From the NCBI RefSeq assembly GCF_000243155.2, contig NC_018017.1, forward strand, positions 2,852,001-2,916,000: a stretch of DNA of 64,000 bases, written 5' to 3'. Position 1 is the stretch's first letter, and each line of letters opens with the position of its first letter. Under the pieces are notes generated by a model that saw only the letters and a list, made by a program, of their open reading frames with translations, had not been told where the DNA came from and did not search any database. Below, in pieces: positions 23,620 to 31,917 of this stretch. The position numbers and the translations under genes are program-made. The stretch comes from Desulfitobacterium dehalogenans ATCC 51507. GTDB taxonomy: Bacteria > Bacillota > Desulfitobacteriia > Desulfitobacteriales > Desulfitobacteriaceae.

Positions 23620-24405
23620 CTACTCCCCTTCAGTAAATTCCCAAGCTTTTTCTGTAGGAAACACAAAAATCTCTTCGTTTTGTGAACTTTGTTCACAGTG
23701 TACTTTTCCGGACTTCAACAGCTCCAGTAAAGCCAAAAAAGAAACGATAATCTCCATACGTTTAGTGCCCCGAATCAATTGACTGAAGCGCAGCCCACGA
23801 GGATGTAGGATAACCCGGCGCAACACATCATTCACCATGACTTCAATGGGGATTTCATCAGGCTCCACTGTCCTGATCTCTTCCCCCTGTTCCGCCCTTT
23901 CCACAATCCGTTGAAAAGCATGCCATAACGCTTCGAACTGAATTCCTTCCAAGGGATCCACCGGAGTGAATTGGCTGCGCAGCTCATCAACATCCACCTC
24001 ACGAAAATACCGTTGGCCGGAAGATATTTGAATCTCTCCCAATGTTTCAGCAGCCTGTTTAAAAGCCCGGTAAGCCAGGAGTCGTTCTACTAATTCCTGA
24101 CGTGGATCCCCTTCCTCCTCTTCAGGAACATCTTTAACCGGTTTTGGCAGCAAGTACCGAGACTTAATCTGGAGAAGCTGGGCAGCCAAAACCAGAAATT
24201 CGCTGGTCACTTCCATATCTAAATCATCCATCCGGCGCAGGGCATCGATAAATTGATCGGTAATCTTGGCAATAGGAATATCGTAGATATCCACCTTTTC
24301 CTGTTGAATCAGGTGAAGAAGGAGATCCATGGGACCCTGATATACGGACAGCTCCACATAAGGAACGGTATTGGTACTATGACTTACCGATAACCCGTTG
24401 TTCAT
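23620..24405 (-). CDS. scpA: Segregation and condensation protein A
   Basis: The 261-residue kleisin of the SMC complex. The N-terminal YQGPMDLLLHLIQQEKVDIYDIPIAKITDQ block and the EFLVLAAQLLQIKSRYLLP block are diagnostic; the C-terminal winged helix contains FLALLELLKSGKV. The ATG overlaps the trpS stop by four bases. The scpA-scpB pair is co-transcribed with trpS and ytfI. Confidence 0.95.
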   Translation of the reverse strand: MNNGLSVSHSTNTVPYVELSVYQGPMDLLLHLIQQEKVDIYDIPIAKITDQFIDALRRMDDLDMEVTSEFLVLAAQLLQIKSRYLLPKPVKDVPEEEEGDPRQELVERLLAYRAFKQAAETLGEIQISSGQRYFREVDVDELRSQFTPVDPLEGIQFEALWHAFQRIVERAEQGEEIRTVEPDEIPIEVMVNDVLRRVILHPRGLRFSQLIRGTKRMEIIVSFLALLELLKSGKVHCEQSSQNEEIFVFPTEKAWEFTEGE

Positions 24406-25382
24406 TTCAGCCCCATCATTTGGCGAACTTCTTTCATCGTTACTTGGGTGACGCTTCGAGCTTGTTCAGCTCCCTGCTCTAAAACCTTCTCAATCTTACC
24501 CGGCTCTTCCCACACCGCACGGCGCTCTCGGAAAGGACTCAACAGCTTATCGAGATTCTCGGCCAAATGACGCTTACAAGCCACACAGCCGATCTTGCCA
24601 CCGCGACAGTTTTCTTCAACTTCTGCCACTTCAGGGGTATAAATCTCATGGAATTTGTAGACAACACAGACCTCCGGATGACCCGGGTCATCTTTGCGCA
24701 AACGGGCCGGATCCGTCACCATCTGTTGAACCTTTTCTTTGATTTCTTCTGTGGAAGCGGTTAAGGAGATGGTATTGTTATAGCTTTTACTCATTTTACG
24801 CCCATCAACACCGGGCAGCAGGGGAACCTTGCCTATCAGGGCTTTCGGTTCAGGAAAAACCGGACCATAGATGTGATTAAATCGTCTGGCAATCTCTCTG
24901 CACAACTCCACATGAGGGATTTGATCTTCCCCTACAGGTACAGTATCAGCCTTGTATACTAAGATATCGGCAGCCATTAAGAGGGGATATCCCAGGAAGC
25001 CATAGGTTGAGATGTCCTTTCCCCCTTCTTTTCCTAACTGCTGCATTTGATCCTTATAGGTCGGCACCCGCTCTAACCAGGAAAGGGGGGTAATCATGGA
25101 TAAAAGGAGATGCAGTTCCGCATGTTCCTTAATATGGGATTGAACGAAAACAGCCGACTTATCCGGATCAATTCCCACACTCAACCAATCCAGGGCAATT
25201 TCCCGAATAAGTGTTCCAAAATCCAAACCATCCTCATAACCGGTGGTCAAAGCATGCTGATCCACAATCCCAAAATAGCTTTGATATTCAGATTGCAACT
25301 TAACCCAATTTTGGATAACACTGAGATGTCCAATATGCAAGCTCCCCGTGGGACGCATGCCACTAAAAATTCTACCTTTCAC
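24402..25382 (-). CDS. trpS: Tryptophanyl-tRNA synthetase
   Basis: Charges tRNA-Trp with tryptophan. A class I enzyme of 326 residues, normal length, with GSLHIGHL as the HIGH motif and GRKMSKS near residue 195. I start it at the GTG at 25382, which has AAAGGAG upstream; the frame runs back to a TTG at 25400 without a ribosome site. Firmicute trpS genes often have a T-box leader, but I find no T-box sequence here; a duplicated non-coding element occupies the 0.7 kb upstream instead. scpA follows with an overlap. Confidence 0.96.
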   Translation of the reverse strand: MKGRIFSGMRPTGSLHIGHLSVIQNWVKLQSEYQSYFGIVDQHALTTGYEDGLDFGTLIREIALDWLSVGIDPDKSAVFVQSHIKEHAELHLLLSMITPLSWLERVPTYKDQMQQLGKEGGKDISTYGFLGYPLLMAADILVYKADTVPVGEDQIPHVELCREIARRFNHIYGPVFPEPKALIGKVPLLPGVDGRKMSKSYNNTISLTASTEEIKEKVQQMVTDPARLRKDDPGHPEVCVVYKFHEIYTPEVAEVEENCRGGKIGCVACKRHLAENLDKLLSPFRERRAVWEEPGKIEKVLEQGAEQARSVTQVTMKEVRQMMGLK

Positions 25383-25440
25383 TTGTAAGACTCCTTTCAA
25401 TTGTAGGTTTTCTATTGCTTAGTAAATGTCTCTGTCGCTG

Positions 25441-25735
25441 GGTGGCACAACAAAAGATGAAAATTCTTATCCGGGTCACGTAGCTTTACGCACAACGCTC
25501 TCTCTATAGCTCCAGGGCTGGTCAACTCGCTTTCTTAACAGCTACGCCAAACCTCTGGGTAATACCTGATGTGAACCATGGCTCGCTACGTTAAAAAAGC
25601 TTCGTTGACCCGACCGCCCCTGCGCTAAATCCGTTCGCTCCTGTGCGTAAAGCTACGCTTGCGGGTCCCTTTTCAGCGCTTTTCTGGGGCCTTTGCGATT
25701 CTCCCTCAGGTCTTTTTCAGAGTAGCCTTTCATGC
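25441..25735 (-). repeat. Non-coding element, copy 2 (diverged)
   Basis: Read on the minus strand, this copy opens with GGCATGAAAGG...ACTCTGAAAAAGACC and ends with GCTACGTGACCCGGAT, a TTTTCATC stretch and TGTGCCACCC. The same opening and closing blocks flank the copy at 25742-26103. The interior contains a GCGTAGCTTTACGC hairpin and repeated GCGAAC/GCGAGT words. No plausible reading frame and no transposase are present. It lies directly upstream of trpS. Confidence 0.6.
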
Positions 25736-25741
25736 CGCGGC

Positions 25742-26103
25742 CGGCACCAGCAGATGATGAAAAAGCTAATCCGGTCAGGTAGCTTACCCCACATCGCGCT
25801 GCTCAAGCCCGTAAGGCAGCCCAAGGATTTTGCTTTAAGGCAGAGAACGGATTCTAAGCGAGCAGGTAAGCAATCTTCGCGAAAAGACTGCAGCGGAGTC
25901 GGGTTGGAAACAGGACGTTTCCAACCGCCCATTGAGAACAAGTGCGAAAGCAGTGCTTTCGAGGAGCGATTTGGGCGGATACCCGACGGAGCAGAAGTAT
26001 TGAGCGATTAGATTGTTCCGCGCAGCTTATGGAGTGAACGCCGAAAGCAAAATCCTGGAGAATTAGCTCTCGGGGCTTTTTCAGCGTCACCTTTCATGCG
26101 CAA
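25742..26103 (-). repeat. Non-coding element, copy 1 (diverged)
   Basis: On the minus strand it opens with GCATGAAAGGTGACGCTG, AAAAAGCCCCGAG, and closes with GCTACCTGACCGGATTAGC, TTTTTCATCATC and GGTGCC, matching copy 2 in order. The interior differs more and includes a strong 10-bp hairpin GGTTGGAAAC / GTTTCCAACC at 25900-25924. GC content is higher than in neighbouring spacers. A mobile non-coding repeat or a structured RNA are both possible. Confidence 0.6.
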
Positions 26104-26114
26104 ACTCTCTGACC

Positions 26115-26759
26115 CTAACTGATAAAAGGTGACAGCAGGAACAAAGCGGTGTCACGATACAAGACGTAAAGGCCGGATACAGCAGGCCGTAATACCACTC
26201 CCAAAAAGTTGGTAAATAGTATTATAACCAAAATGAACATACCATAAGTCTCCAGGGTATTGAGAACCTTGCTGTACCGTCCGGGAACAACCCCTCTTAA
26301 GATGGAAAAGCCATCCAAAGGCGGAATAGGCAGGATATTGAACACCCCAAGACCTAAATTCATAAATACCATGGACATGAATATTGTCGACACTGTATTC
26401 GTCCAGGATGAATCCTTCATAAAGGTTAAAGTTATGATCCAAAGAATCATGGCGATAAATGCAGCCAAAAGATTGGCTAAAGGGCCGGCAATGGATACCA
26501 ACACTCTCCCCCGTTCTTTATTTCCTTTGAAATAATGGGGTTGGGTCATGACCGGTTTAGCCCAGCCGAAGGAGTAGAGTACAGCCATAAGTGTACCAAA
26601 GATATCCAAATGAACGAAGGGATTCAAGGTTAATCGTCCCTGACTTCTCGGGGTCGGATCTCCCAAACGATCAGCAACCCAAGCATGGGCATATTCATGA
26701 AAAGCAAATCCAACAAGTAAAGCAGGTATATTAGCTATGATGGTGGTTAAGTTGAACAC
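26115..26759 (-). CDS. Site-2 protease family zinc metalloprotease (M50)
   Basis: A 214-residue integral membrane protease. The zinc motif HEYAH (residues ~21-25, in GFAFHEYAHAWVADRLGD) and the second motif NILPIPPLDG near 143 supply the His/His/Asp ligands. Four to five hydrophobic segments surround them. Short stand-alone members like this are common in Firmicutes between the tRNA nucleotidyltransferase and trpS; their substrates are mostly unknown. It overlaps the upstream CBS/DHH gene by 13 bases. Confidence 0.92.
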   Translation of the reverse strand: MFNLTTIIANIPALLVGFAFHEYAHAWVADRLGDPTPRSQGRLTLNPFVHLDIFGTLMAVLYSFGWAKPVMTQPHYFKGNKERGRVLVSIAGPLANLLAAFIAMILWIITLTFMKDSSWTNTVSTIFMSMVFMNLGLGVFNILPIPPLDGFSILRGVVPGRYSKVLNTLETYGMFILVIILFTNFLGVVLRPAVSGLYVLYRDTALFLLSPFIS

Positions 26760-29368
26760 GTAGTTTCCCCCTTCGGTCGGTTTGACAAGCCACCCTTTAA
26801 AAAACTCAGCACAAATTCCTTCTCTTCTTCTCCAGTATGTATTTTACCTTCCAGCCAAGCAAGGCGAACCGCTTTAAGAATGCGACCAATATCCGGTCCT
26901 TCCTTAACTCCCCATTGTCGTAGAGTCATTCCATCCGTAGTCTGATGAATGCCATTGACTGCTTCTACGTAAGTTTCTACGGAATCGCAGAATCGTTCAT
27001 CCCATAGAAAAACTTCCATGAGAATGGCCGGTATACCTTCAAGATATTGATCCAAACTCCTTAAAGAAATCTTTTCCTTAGAATATGAAGAAGCTTCGGA
27101 AGGTTCTCCCGCTATTCCCAGGGAGATCAGTCCGGTCATAACGTCAAAGTATTTATAGGCAATCCCCTTTATTTCCCTGGGCAGACGAAGTTTTTCCTGA
27201 ACTTTTTCGAATTGGGATTTGTCCATCCTGCGCAGGGAGATGAGTAATTTTCTTTCCGGTGAAATTTCCTGATTCAGCTTAGGATGAGTAAAATCCCAGG
27301 GCAGCTCAGCTCCAAACCACTTGCGGAGCACCCCCATAAGAAGCATGGATTCCCCCATGACCCCAAATTTCAATTCAGAAAGCATATGCATGAATTCTTC
27401 AGTGAATCGCTCTATACTTAGTTTCTGCAAGACACCTGCATCCAAAGCTGTATAAAGCCCTTCACGGGTTTCTTTAGCCAGACGAAAACCATAACGGCCG
27501 GCAAAGCGCAGGGCCCGGAGAATACGAGTGGGATCCTCGATGAAGCTAAGATTATGAAGAAAACGAATTTCTCCTTGTTTCAGATCTCTGAGACCACCAT
27601 AATAATCCACCAGTTCCCCGTAGTGGATAGAATTAATGGCTATGGCCATGGCATTAATCGTAAAGTCCCTGCGGAACATGTCATCACGCAAACGAGATTC
27701 TTCCACTTGAGGCAGCGCGCCGGGAGATGAATAGTCCTCACGACGTGAGCTGGCTACATCCAGGTGAGATCCGTCGGAGAAATCCAAGCGAGCGGTGCCG
27801 AATTGATCATGAAATACCACTTGAACATCCTGAAGCTGATCGGCAAGAGCTCGGGCAAAGGCATGTCCATCTCCTTCGATGACAAAATCCAGGTCCTGAG
27901 TGGGCACCTTAAGCAGAATATCCCGTACAAATCCCCCTACCACAAATACGGAATACCCTAACTCATCGGCTACCTGTTGAGCCGATCCCAGCAAAGAGCG
28001 GATTCGCTCCGGTAACTCCTCAAACAAGTGTAAGATATCTTCCCGCATAGCTAAACTGCGATGGCGGGTTAAGGACATTTCTGTGGGAACCGCACTGCCA
28101 TGAACAATCCGCAGGATATCGGAACGGGAAACGATCCCTGCTAGTTTTCCATCTTCCAAAACAGGAACCCTGCCAATATCATGCTGGACCATGGTTCTTT
28201 GCACATCTTCCCAGCTGGAACCGGCATCTACAACCACCACATCCTTGGTCATAAATCCTTTGACCGGGGCATGAGCCAAGCCATGTTTTATGGCTTTATC
28301 CACATCCCGGCGGGAAATGATACCAACTAATTGGTTTTCTTGAGCTACCGGCACCCCCGTATGACCATATTTCAGCAGAATTTGTTCTACCTCACTGAGT
28401 TTCATCTCCGGAGATACGGTTTTAACCGGATAACTCATAATATCCTTCACCCGATTAATGCGGTGAGCCTGCCGTTCCAATTCACCGTCGAGTTGCTTCA
28501 GAATCTCATCCACAGAAGCATTTTTCACTGTAGCTGAAGCAGCACGGGCGTGTCCCGCTCCGCCAAAAGTTTGCACGATGCGATTGACCTCAAGCCCTCG
28601 TCCTCGTGAGCGGCCTACCAGATAGACGCGATTCTCCATCTGAACTACTAGAAATAAGGTCTCTGCCCCTTCCATTTCTCCCACCCGATGAGCTAAAAGG
28701 GCAAGCCCCCCTACATATTCATCCCCTTCAGCCCAAGAAATATAGACGGGCTGACCTTGAAAATCCTTAGTTTTTCCATTATCCAGGAGCTGCTGCAAGA
28801 GTTCTTTTTGATCTTCAATTAAAGGCTTACGAAGATATTCCGCCACAACCCCCAGATTCGCTCCTTGTTCAAGGAGATAGGCCACGGCTTTGACATCCCG
28901 TACCGTGGTACTCTCAAAAAGCAAACTGCCTGTATCGTCATAGATACCCAGAGCAAGAAGGGTCGCCTCAAAAGGGCTGAGTTGTATGGCCATTTTCCTG
29001 ATCTCTTCAATGAGTAAGGTGGTACAGGAGCCGATGCTCTCAATATGCATCTGATCAGTAAGGGAGCCATAATAAGGATGATGGTCATAAACAATGAGAG
29101 GTATCTGGTCGAATACCTCTTCCTTAATTCCCGCTGCCCGCTGCAAATTATGGGTATCCACCAACACAATCTTTTCCACTCTGGTCCAATCCACATCTTT
29201 GGGGCGCAAAAAAGGCAGCCTGTCTTTGGCCAAGGCGATAAAATCCTGAACATAGGGGTTGGATTTCCCGTCCACGACCATAAAGCTATCTGGAAAAATC
29301 TTTTGTGCAGCTACCATAGATGCCAACGCATCAAAATCCATTTGGCGATGGGTTAATATGACAATCAT
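26747..29368 (-). CDS. tRNA nucleotidyltransferase/poly(A) polymerase family protein with DHH and CBS domains
   Basis: An 873-residue multidomain protein. Residues 1-~305 form a DHH/DHHA1 phosphoesterase module (HRQMDFDALASM, DTHNLQR, DHHPY, GGAGHARAA). About 310-430 are two CBS domains (DIMSYPVKTVSPEM; GFMTKDVVVVDAG), likely to bind adenine nucleotides. About 470-870 are the class II nucleotidyltransferase head and body (VGGFVRDILL, DLDFVIEGDG, RRDFTINAMAI, DPTRILRALRFAGRYGF). In bacteria that split the CCA activity this type often adds C or A to tRNA 3' ends. The ATG at 29368 has AAGGAAG upstream; an earlier ATG at 29389 lacks one. It overlaps the protease gene. Confidence 0.92.
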   Translation of the reverse strand: MIVILTHRQMDFDALASMVAAQKIFPDSFMVVDGKSNPYVQDFIALAKDRLPFLRPKDVDWTRVEKIVLVDTHNLQRAAGIKEEVFDQIPLIVYDHHPYYGSLTDQMHIESIGSCTTLLIEEIRKMAIQLSPFEATLLALGIYDDTGSLLFESTTVRDVKAVAYLLEQGANLGVVAEYLRKPLIEDQKELLQQLLDNGKTKDFQGQPVYISWAEGDEYVGGLALLAHRVGEMEGAETLFLVVQMENRVYLVGRSRGRGLEVNRIVQTFGGAGHARAASATVKNASVDEILKQLDGELERQAHRINRVKDIMSYPVKTVSPEMKLSEVEQILLKYGHTGVPVAQENQLVGIISRRDVDKAIKHGLAHAPVKGFMTKDVVVVDAGSSWEDVQRTMVQHDIGRVPVLEDGKLAGIVSRSDILRIVHGSAVPTEMSLTRHRSLAMREDILHLFEELPERIRSLLGSAQQVADELGYSVFVVGGFVRDILLKVPTQDLDFVIEGDGHAFARALADQLQDVQVVFHDQFGTARLDFSDGSHLDVASSRREDYSSPGALPQVEESRLRDDMFRRDFTINAMAIAINSIHYGELVDYYGGLRDLKQGEIRFLHNLSFIEDPTRILRALRFAGRYGFRLAKETREGLYTALDAGVLQKLSIERFTEEFMHMLSELKFGVMGESMLLMGVLRKWFGAELPWDFTHPKLNQEISPERKLLISLRRMDKSQFEKVQEKLRLPREIKGIAYKYFDVMTGLISLGIAGEPSEASSYSKEKISLRSLDQYLEGIPAILMEVFLWDERFCDSVETYVEAVNGIHQTTDGMTLRQWGVKEGPDIGRILKAVRLAWLEGKIHTGEEEKEFVLSFLKGGLSNRPKGETTCST

Positions 29369-29463
29369 GTTTACTTCCTTATCATTCATTCTCTATACAA
29401 AAGATTAACCATAATTATATCATTTACCTAGCAGCTCCAGCAAGAAAAGGAACACCTATAAAT

Positions 29464-29489
29464 AAAGCACCTCGCGAACGAAGTGCTTT
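29464..29489 (-). terminator. Intrinsic terminator
   Basis: The stem AAAGCACTTCG-TTCG-CGAGGTGCTTT has an 11-bp stem with one mismatch-tolerant G:T position and a UUCG tetraloop. It follows the 29508 gene on the minus strand; the T tract (ATTTAT) is weak. Confidence 0.8.
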
Positions 29490-29507
29490 GTAGATTTCTC
29501 CTGTGTA

Positions 29508-29849
29508 TTAAATACTATCATTAATGGCTTCAATAGCTTGATCAATCTCAGCTTGAGTCATACCCTCTTTAATGAGCCGATAGTTAATGGCATTCATCCA
29601 AAAAGCGGTTTTGGCACTGATCTTCTTATAAGCTTTAGCGTTTTTCTTTTCACTCTTTTCACGGGATTCTGCGTTGGCTTGCACAATAGAGCAAGCATAA
29701 CGAGCTTTTAGGTGGGTATCTTGATCCATTTCCTCAAACGTGGTATTTAAGCATTCAATCAGGCTCTTATAGTATTGAGAGAATTCATCAAATGGAATCT
29801 CAGTATCCATATGTAAATACTCCTTCAACTTCTCGAACAACTTCTCCAT
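29508..29849 (-). CDS. Small hypothetical helical protein
   Basis: I do not recognise this 113-residue protein. It is predicted helical throughout, with acidic and lysine-rich segments: MEKLFEKLKEYLHM, DEFSQYYKSLIECLNTTFEEM, and a basic SREKSEKKNAKAYKKISAKT stretch near residue 68. The C-terminus IKEGMTQAEIDQAIEAIN resembles a short UBA-like helical hairpin. GGAGG lies seven bases before the ATG at 29849; the longer frame to 29945 would overlap the LCP gene. It is the last gene of the LCP transcript and has its own terminator. Confidence 0.65.
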   Translation of the reverse strand: MEKLFEKLKEYLHMDTEIPFDEFSQYYKSLIECLNTTFEEMDQDTHLKARYACSIVQANAESREKSEKKNAKAYKKISAKTAFWMNAINYRLIKEGMTQAEIDQAIEAINDSI

Positions 29850-29937
29850 CAAATAACCTCCATTTTGTATCCTATGTCCATCTAGGAACGCCTCAAATAT
29901 TATACCTTTGTTTACAGGAAATGACAAGATACTTATT

Positions 29938-31233
29938 CTATTCAAGGATCTCGAAGGTTATATCTTCCTCTATTGTATTGATCTTTTCCTGGCTTCGTGT
30001 TTCTGCTTTATTGGCTTCAGTGGTCAAAACCTCCATGGTTATAGGCGCTTCCTTACTATCTTGATTTTTATCTTTCTCCTTATCTTTAACTTTATCTGCT
30101 TCAATCTCAGGCTTGGTTTCTTTTTTTACGGGAGGCTTAGCCGGTCCATTAACCTTTTGGATCGTTTCGAAAATTGGGGATGTTTTACCCTGAAAAAGCT
30201 GATTCAGAATGACCTTAGTCTCCTTTGGGCTGACTTTCCAATAGCTGATACCCTCTTCATCTGAGAATTGACCCGGAAGGGTTTGATTAATCACTTCATA
30301 GGTTTCTTTATTTTTAAAGGCCATGGATAAAGCCCAGATCTGTCCTAGATTGAGATTGGTCTCTATGGCCTGGTAGATCTTGGGGACGATGATGGGAAGC
30401 TTGGGAATATTCCGGGGGGTTGTGGCCTCAGCCACAATAGCTTTTATCACTTCCTGCTGCCGGGAAACCCGGGAAATATCCGCAAGTTCATCATTGCGAA
30501 AACGTGCATATTGCAAGGCCTGAGTACCGTTGAGGCGTTGTATACCCTTTTTAAGATTGATAAAACGATCTTGTTCATCTCCGGTATCGTAATACATATC
30601 CTTCTCCACATTAAGGGAAATCCCGCCTAAGCTGTCCACAATATTTTTAAATCCTTGAAAATTGGTCAGGACATAACCGTCAATAGGCGCCCCGATCAGC
30701 TCCTGTAAATACTGTTGAGTGGAGATTGCTCCTTTTTGCAAACGGGCTATGGCATTGACTTTCTCTTTTTTGTTATTGAGAATAACCTGGGTATCGCGGG
30801 GAATAGAAAGTAAAATCATTTTTTTACTCTTTTGATCCAGACTGGCCACCATCAGAGTGTCCGTATTGCTGAGCACTTCCCCGGGACGGTTATCCATGCC
30901 AATAAGCAACACTGTAACCCGGTCCTTCAGAGCAAGTTCATTGGAGATTTCATCGGTTAGGTTTCCTTCCGGCACTTCTTTGTCCACTGTATTTTTTAAG
31001 TCTCCTGCTTCACCGAGACCAAAGGATTCTTGATTCTTACCCAAGTTCTCCTCTTTGGAAGCAGTTCGGTTCATATTGCTGCTGCGTGCTTCCAGATCAA
31101 AAAGCCCCGGTCTTCCAGAAATCATAAACACAGCCAAGACAATAGCTATTCCTAAGCCAAATCCTAAAACAGCATTAAATCCATAAGCATGAATGAAGTG
31201 AATCAGCCGATTCTTAATGTTCTTTTTATCCAT
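29938..31233 (-). CDS. LytR-CpsA-Psr (LCP) family cell wall protein
   Basis: A 431-residue type II membrane protein that in this family transfers polyprenyl-phosphate-linked polymers to peptidoglycan. One transmembrane helix (FGLGIAIVLAVFMISG) lies near residues 21-38, followed by an acidic linker and the LCP domain: LLIGMDNRPGEVLSNTDTLM, LLSIPRDTQV, INAIA-like VNAIARLQKGA, and the NGTQALQYARFRNDELADISRVSRQQEV block with the phosphate-binding Arg residues. The C-terminal ~70 residues are a Lys/Glu-rich repeat-like tail. GAGTGAGAGAAG precedes the ATG. Confidence 0.93.
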   Translation of the reverse strand: MDKKNIKNRLIHFIHAYGFNAVLGFGLGIAIVLAVFMISGRPGLFDLEARSSNMNRTASKEENLGKNQESFGLGEAGDLKNTVDKEVPEGNLTDEISNELALKDRVTVLLIGMDNRPGEVLSNTDTLMVASLDQKSKKMILLSIPRDTQVILNNKKEKVNAIARLQKGAISTQQYLQELIGAPIDGYVLTNFQGFKNIVDSLGGISLNVEKDMYYDTGDEQDRFINLKKGIQRLNGTQALQYARFRNDELADISRVSRQQEVIKAIVAEATTPRNIPKLPIIVPKIYQAIETNLNLGQIWALSMAFKNKETYEVINQTLPGQFSDEEGISYWKVSPKETKVILNQLFQGKTSPIFETIQKVNGPAKPPVKKETKPEIEADKVKDKEKDKNQDSKEAPITMEVLTTEANKAETRSQEKINTIEEDITFEILE

Positions 31234-31380
31234 CTTCTCTCACTCCATATCCATAAAAATTCCCTCCCATAGCATCAAACAATTTGTAAGGCATTATACA
31301 CCCTGGAAGAAATTTTTTATCTTTGTTTTACCTCTATCCTTATTCTGTCTCACCTAAAGGTAGCAAACCAAGGAAGTTGG

Positions 31381-31409
31381 AATATAATACCACATAAAGA
31401 CCTTGTCAT
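31381..31409 (-). promoter_or_regulatory. Probable promoter of the LCP gene
   Basis: ATGACA (31404-31409) and TATATT (31381-31386) are 17 bases apart on the minus strand, about 150 bases before the start. A second TATAAT lies at 31293-31298 without a good -35 box. The remainder of this 327-base gap holds only the terminator at 31465-31504. Confidence 0.5.
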
Positions 31410-31464
31410 TCTCATCTCTCTAAATTATGTTCATTCAAGATAAGGGTTAAACATGTGCAGCACG

Positions 31465-31504
31465 AAAAAGGCTTGTGCTTACTCCTCTTCTCTCAGCACA
31501 AGCC
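31465..31504 (-). terminator. Intrinsic terminator of the spoVA/activase transcript
   Basis: The stem GGCTTGTGCT / AGCACAAGCC (10 bp) is followed on the minus strand by five T. The nearest minus-strand gene upstream is the activase, whose stop is at 31870. The activase mRNA must therefore run through the whole Tyr/Pro-rich gene in antisense before ending here. Confidence 0.85.
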
Positions 31505-31560
31505 ACTCTCTCTTATAATTCGGCTGACCCCAAATAAATCGGTTTGAATGGAGGTAGCCT

Positions 31561-31917
31561 ATGAACTCCACCCTGTTCGGTTCTCGGGAATCTTATGAAT
31601 ACCCAAGAAATTACTATCCCAATCCCCCATATCCTTATGGGTATTCCGGTGGGTATCCTGCTTATTACTCCCCCCACCTTCATCGCCCCTGTCCTTATAG
31701 CAATCCCACTCTATTTCATGGTCAGCCCCATCTCCCCTCTTATCCCTATCCGATGATATCCCCTGCACAACCTCCGGCCTTCGCTTACCCCAATACCTTA
31801 ACTTATGGCTGGGGTGAACCAAGAATTATCATTCCTAACCGGGGCTTAGAGACCATTCTGATTGCTATATTAATTCTTGTTGCCCTGGATCTGATATTTG
31901 TAAGACCCAGACGCTAG
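31561..31917 (+). CDS. Tyr/Pro-rich protein with C-terminal membrane helix
   Basis: A 118-residue protein of unknown function. Residues 1-~85 are low-complexity, rich in Tyr, Pro, Gly and Ser (for example NYYPNPPYPYGYSGGYP), a composition seen in spore coat and exosporium proteins. Residues ~97-113 are a membrane helix (TILIAILILVALDLIFV) followed by RPRR, suggesting a tail anchor. The ribosome site GGAGGTAG is good. Its last 48 bases overlap the 3' end of the convergent activase gene, and its whole length is antisense to that transcript. A spore-surface role is only inferred from composition and neighbours. Confidence 0.65.
   Translation: MNSTLFGSRESYEYPRNYYPNPPYPYGYSGGYPAYYSPHLHRPCPYSNPTLFHGQPHLPSYPYPMISPAQPPAFAYPNTLTYGWGEPRIIIPNRGLETILIAILILVALDLIFVRPRR

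Noticed and set aside
25643-26011. 122-codon open frame on the plus strand in the trpS upstream region
   Set aside because: It lacks a ribosome site, has an implausible composition, and is shared between two copies of a non-coding repeat that do not keep the frame.
25383-26114. T-box leader for trpS
   Set aside because: The T-box core (GGGTGG-N-ACCGCG) and a specifier stem were looked for on the minus strand and not found.
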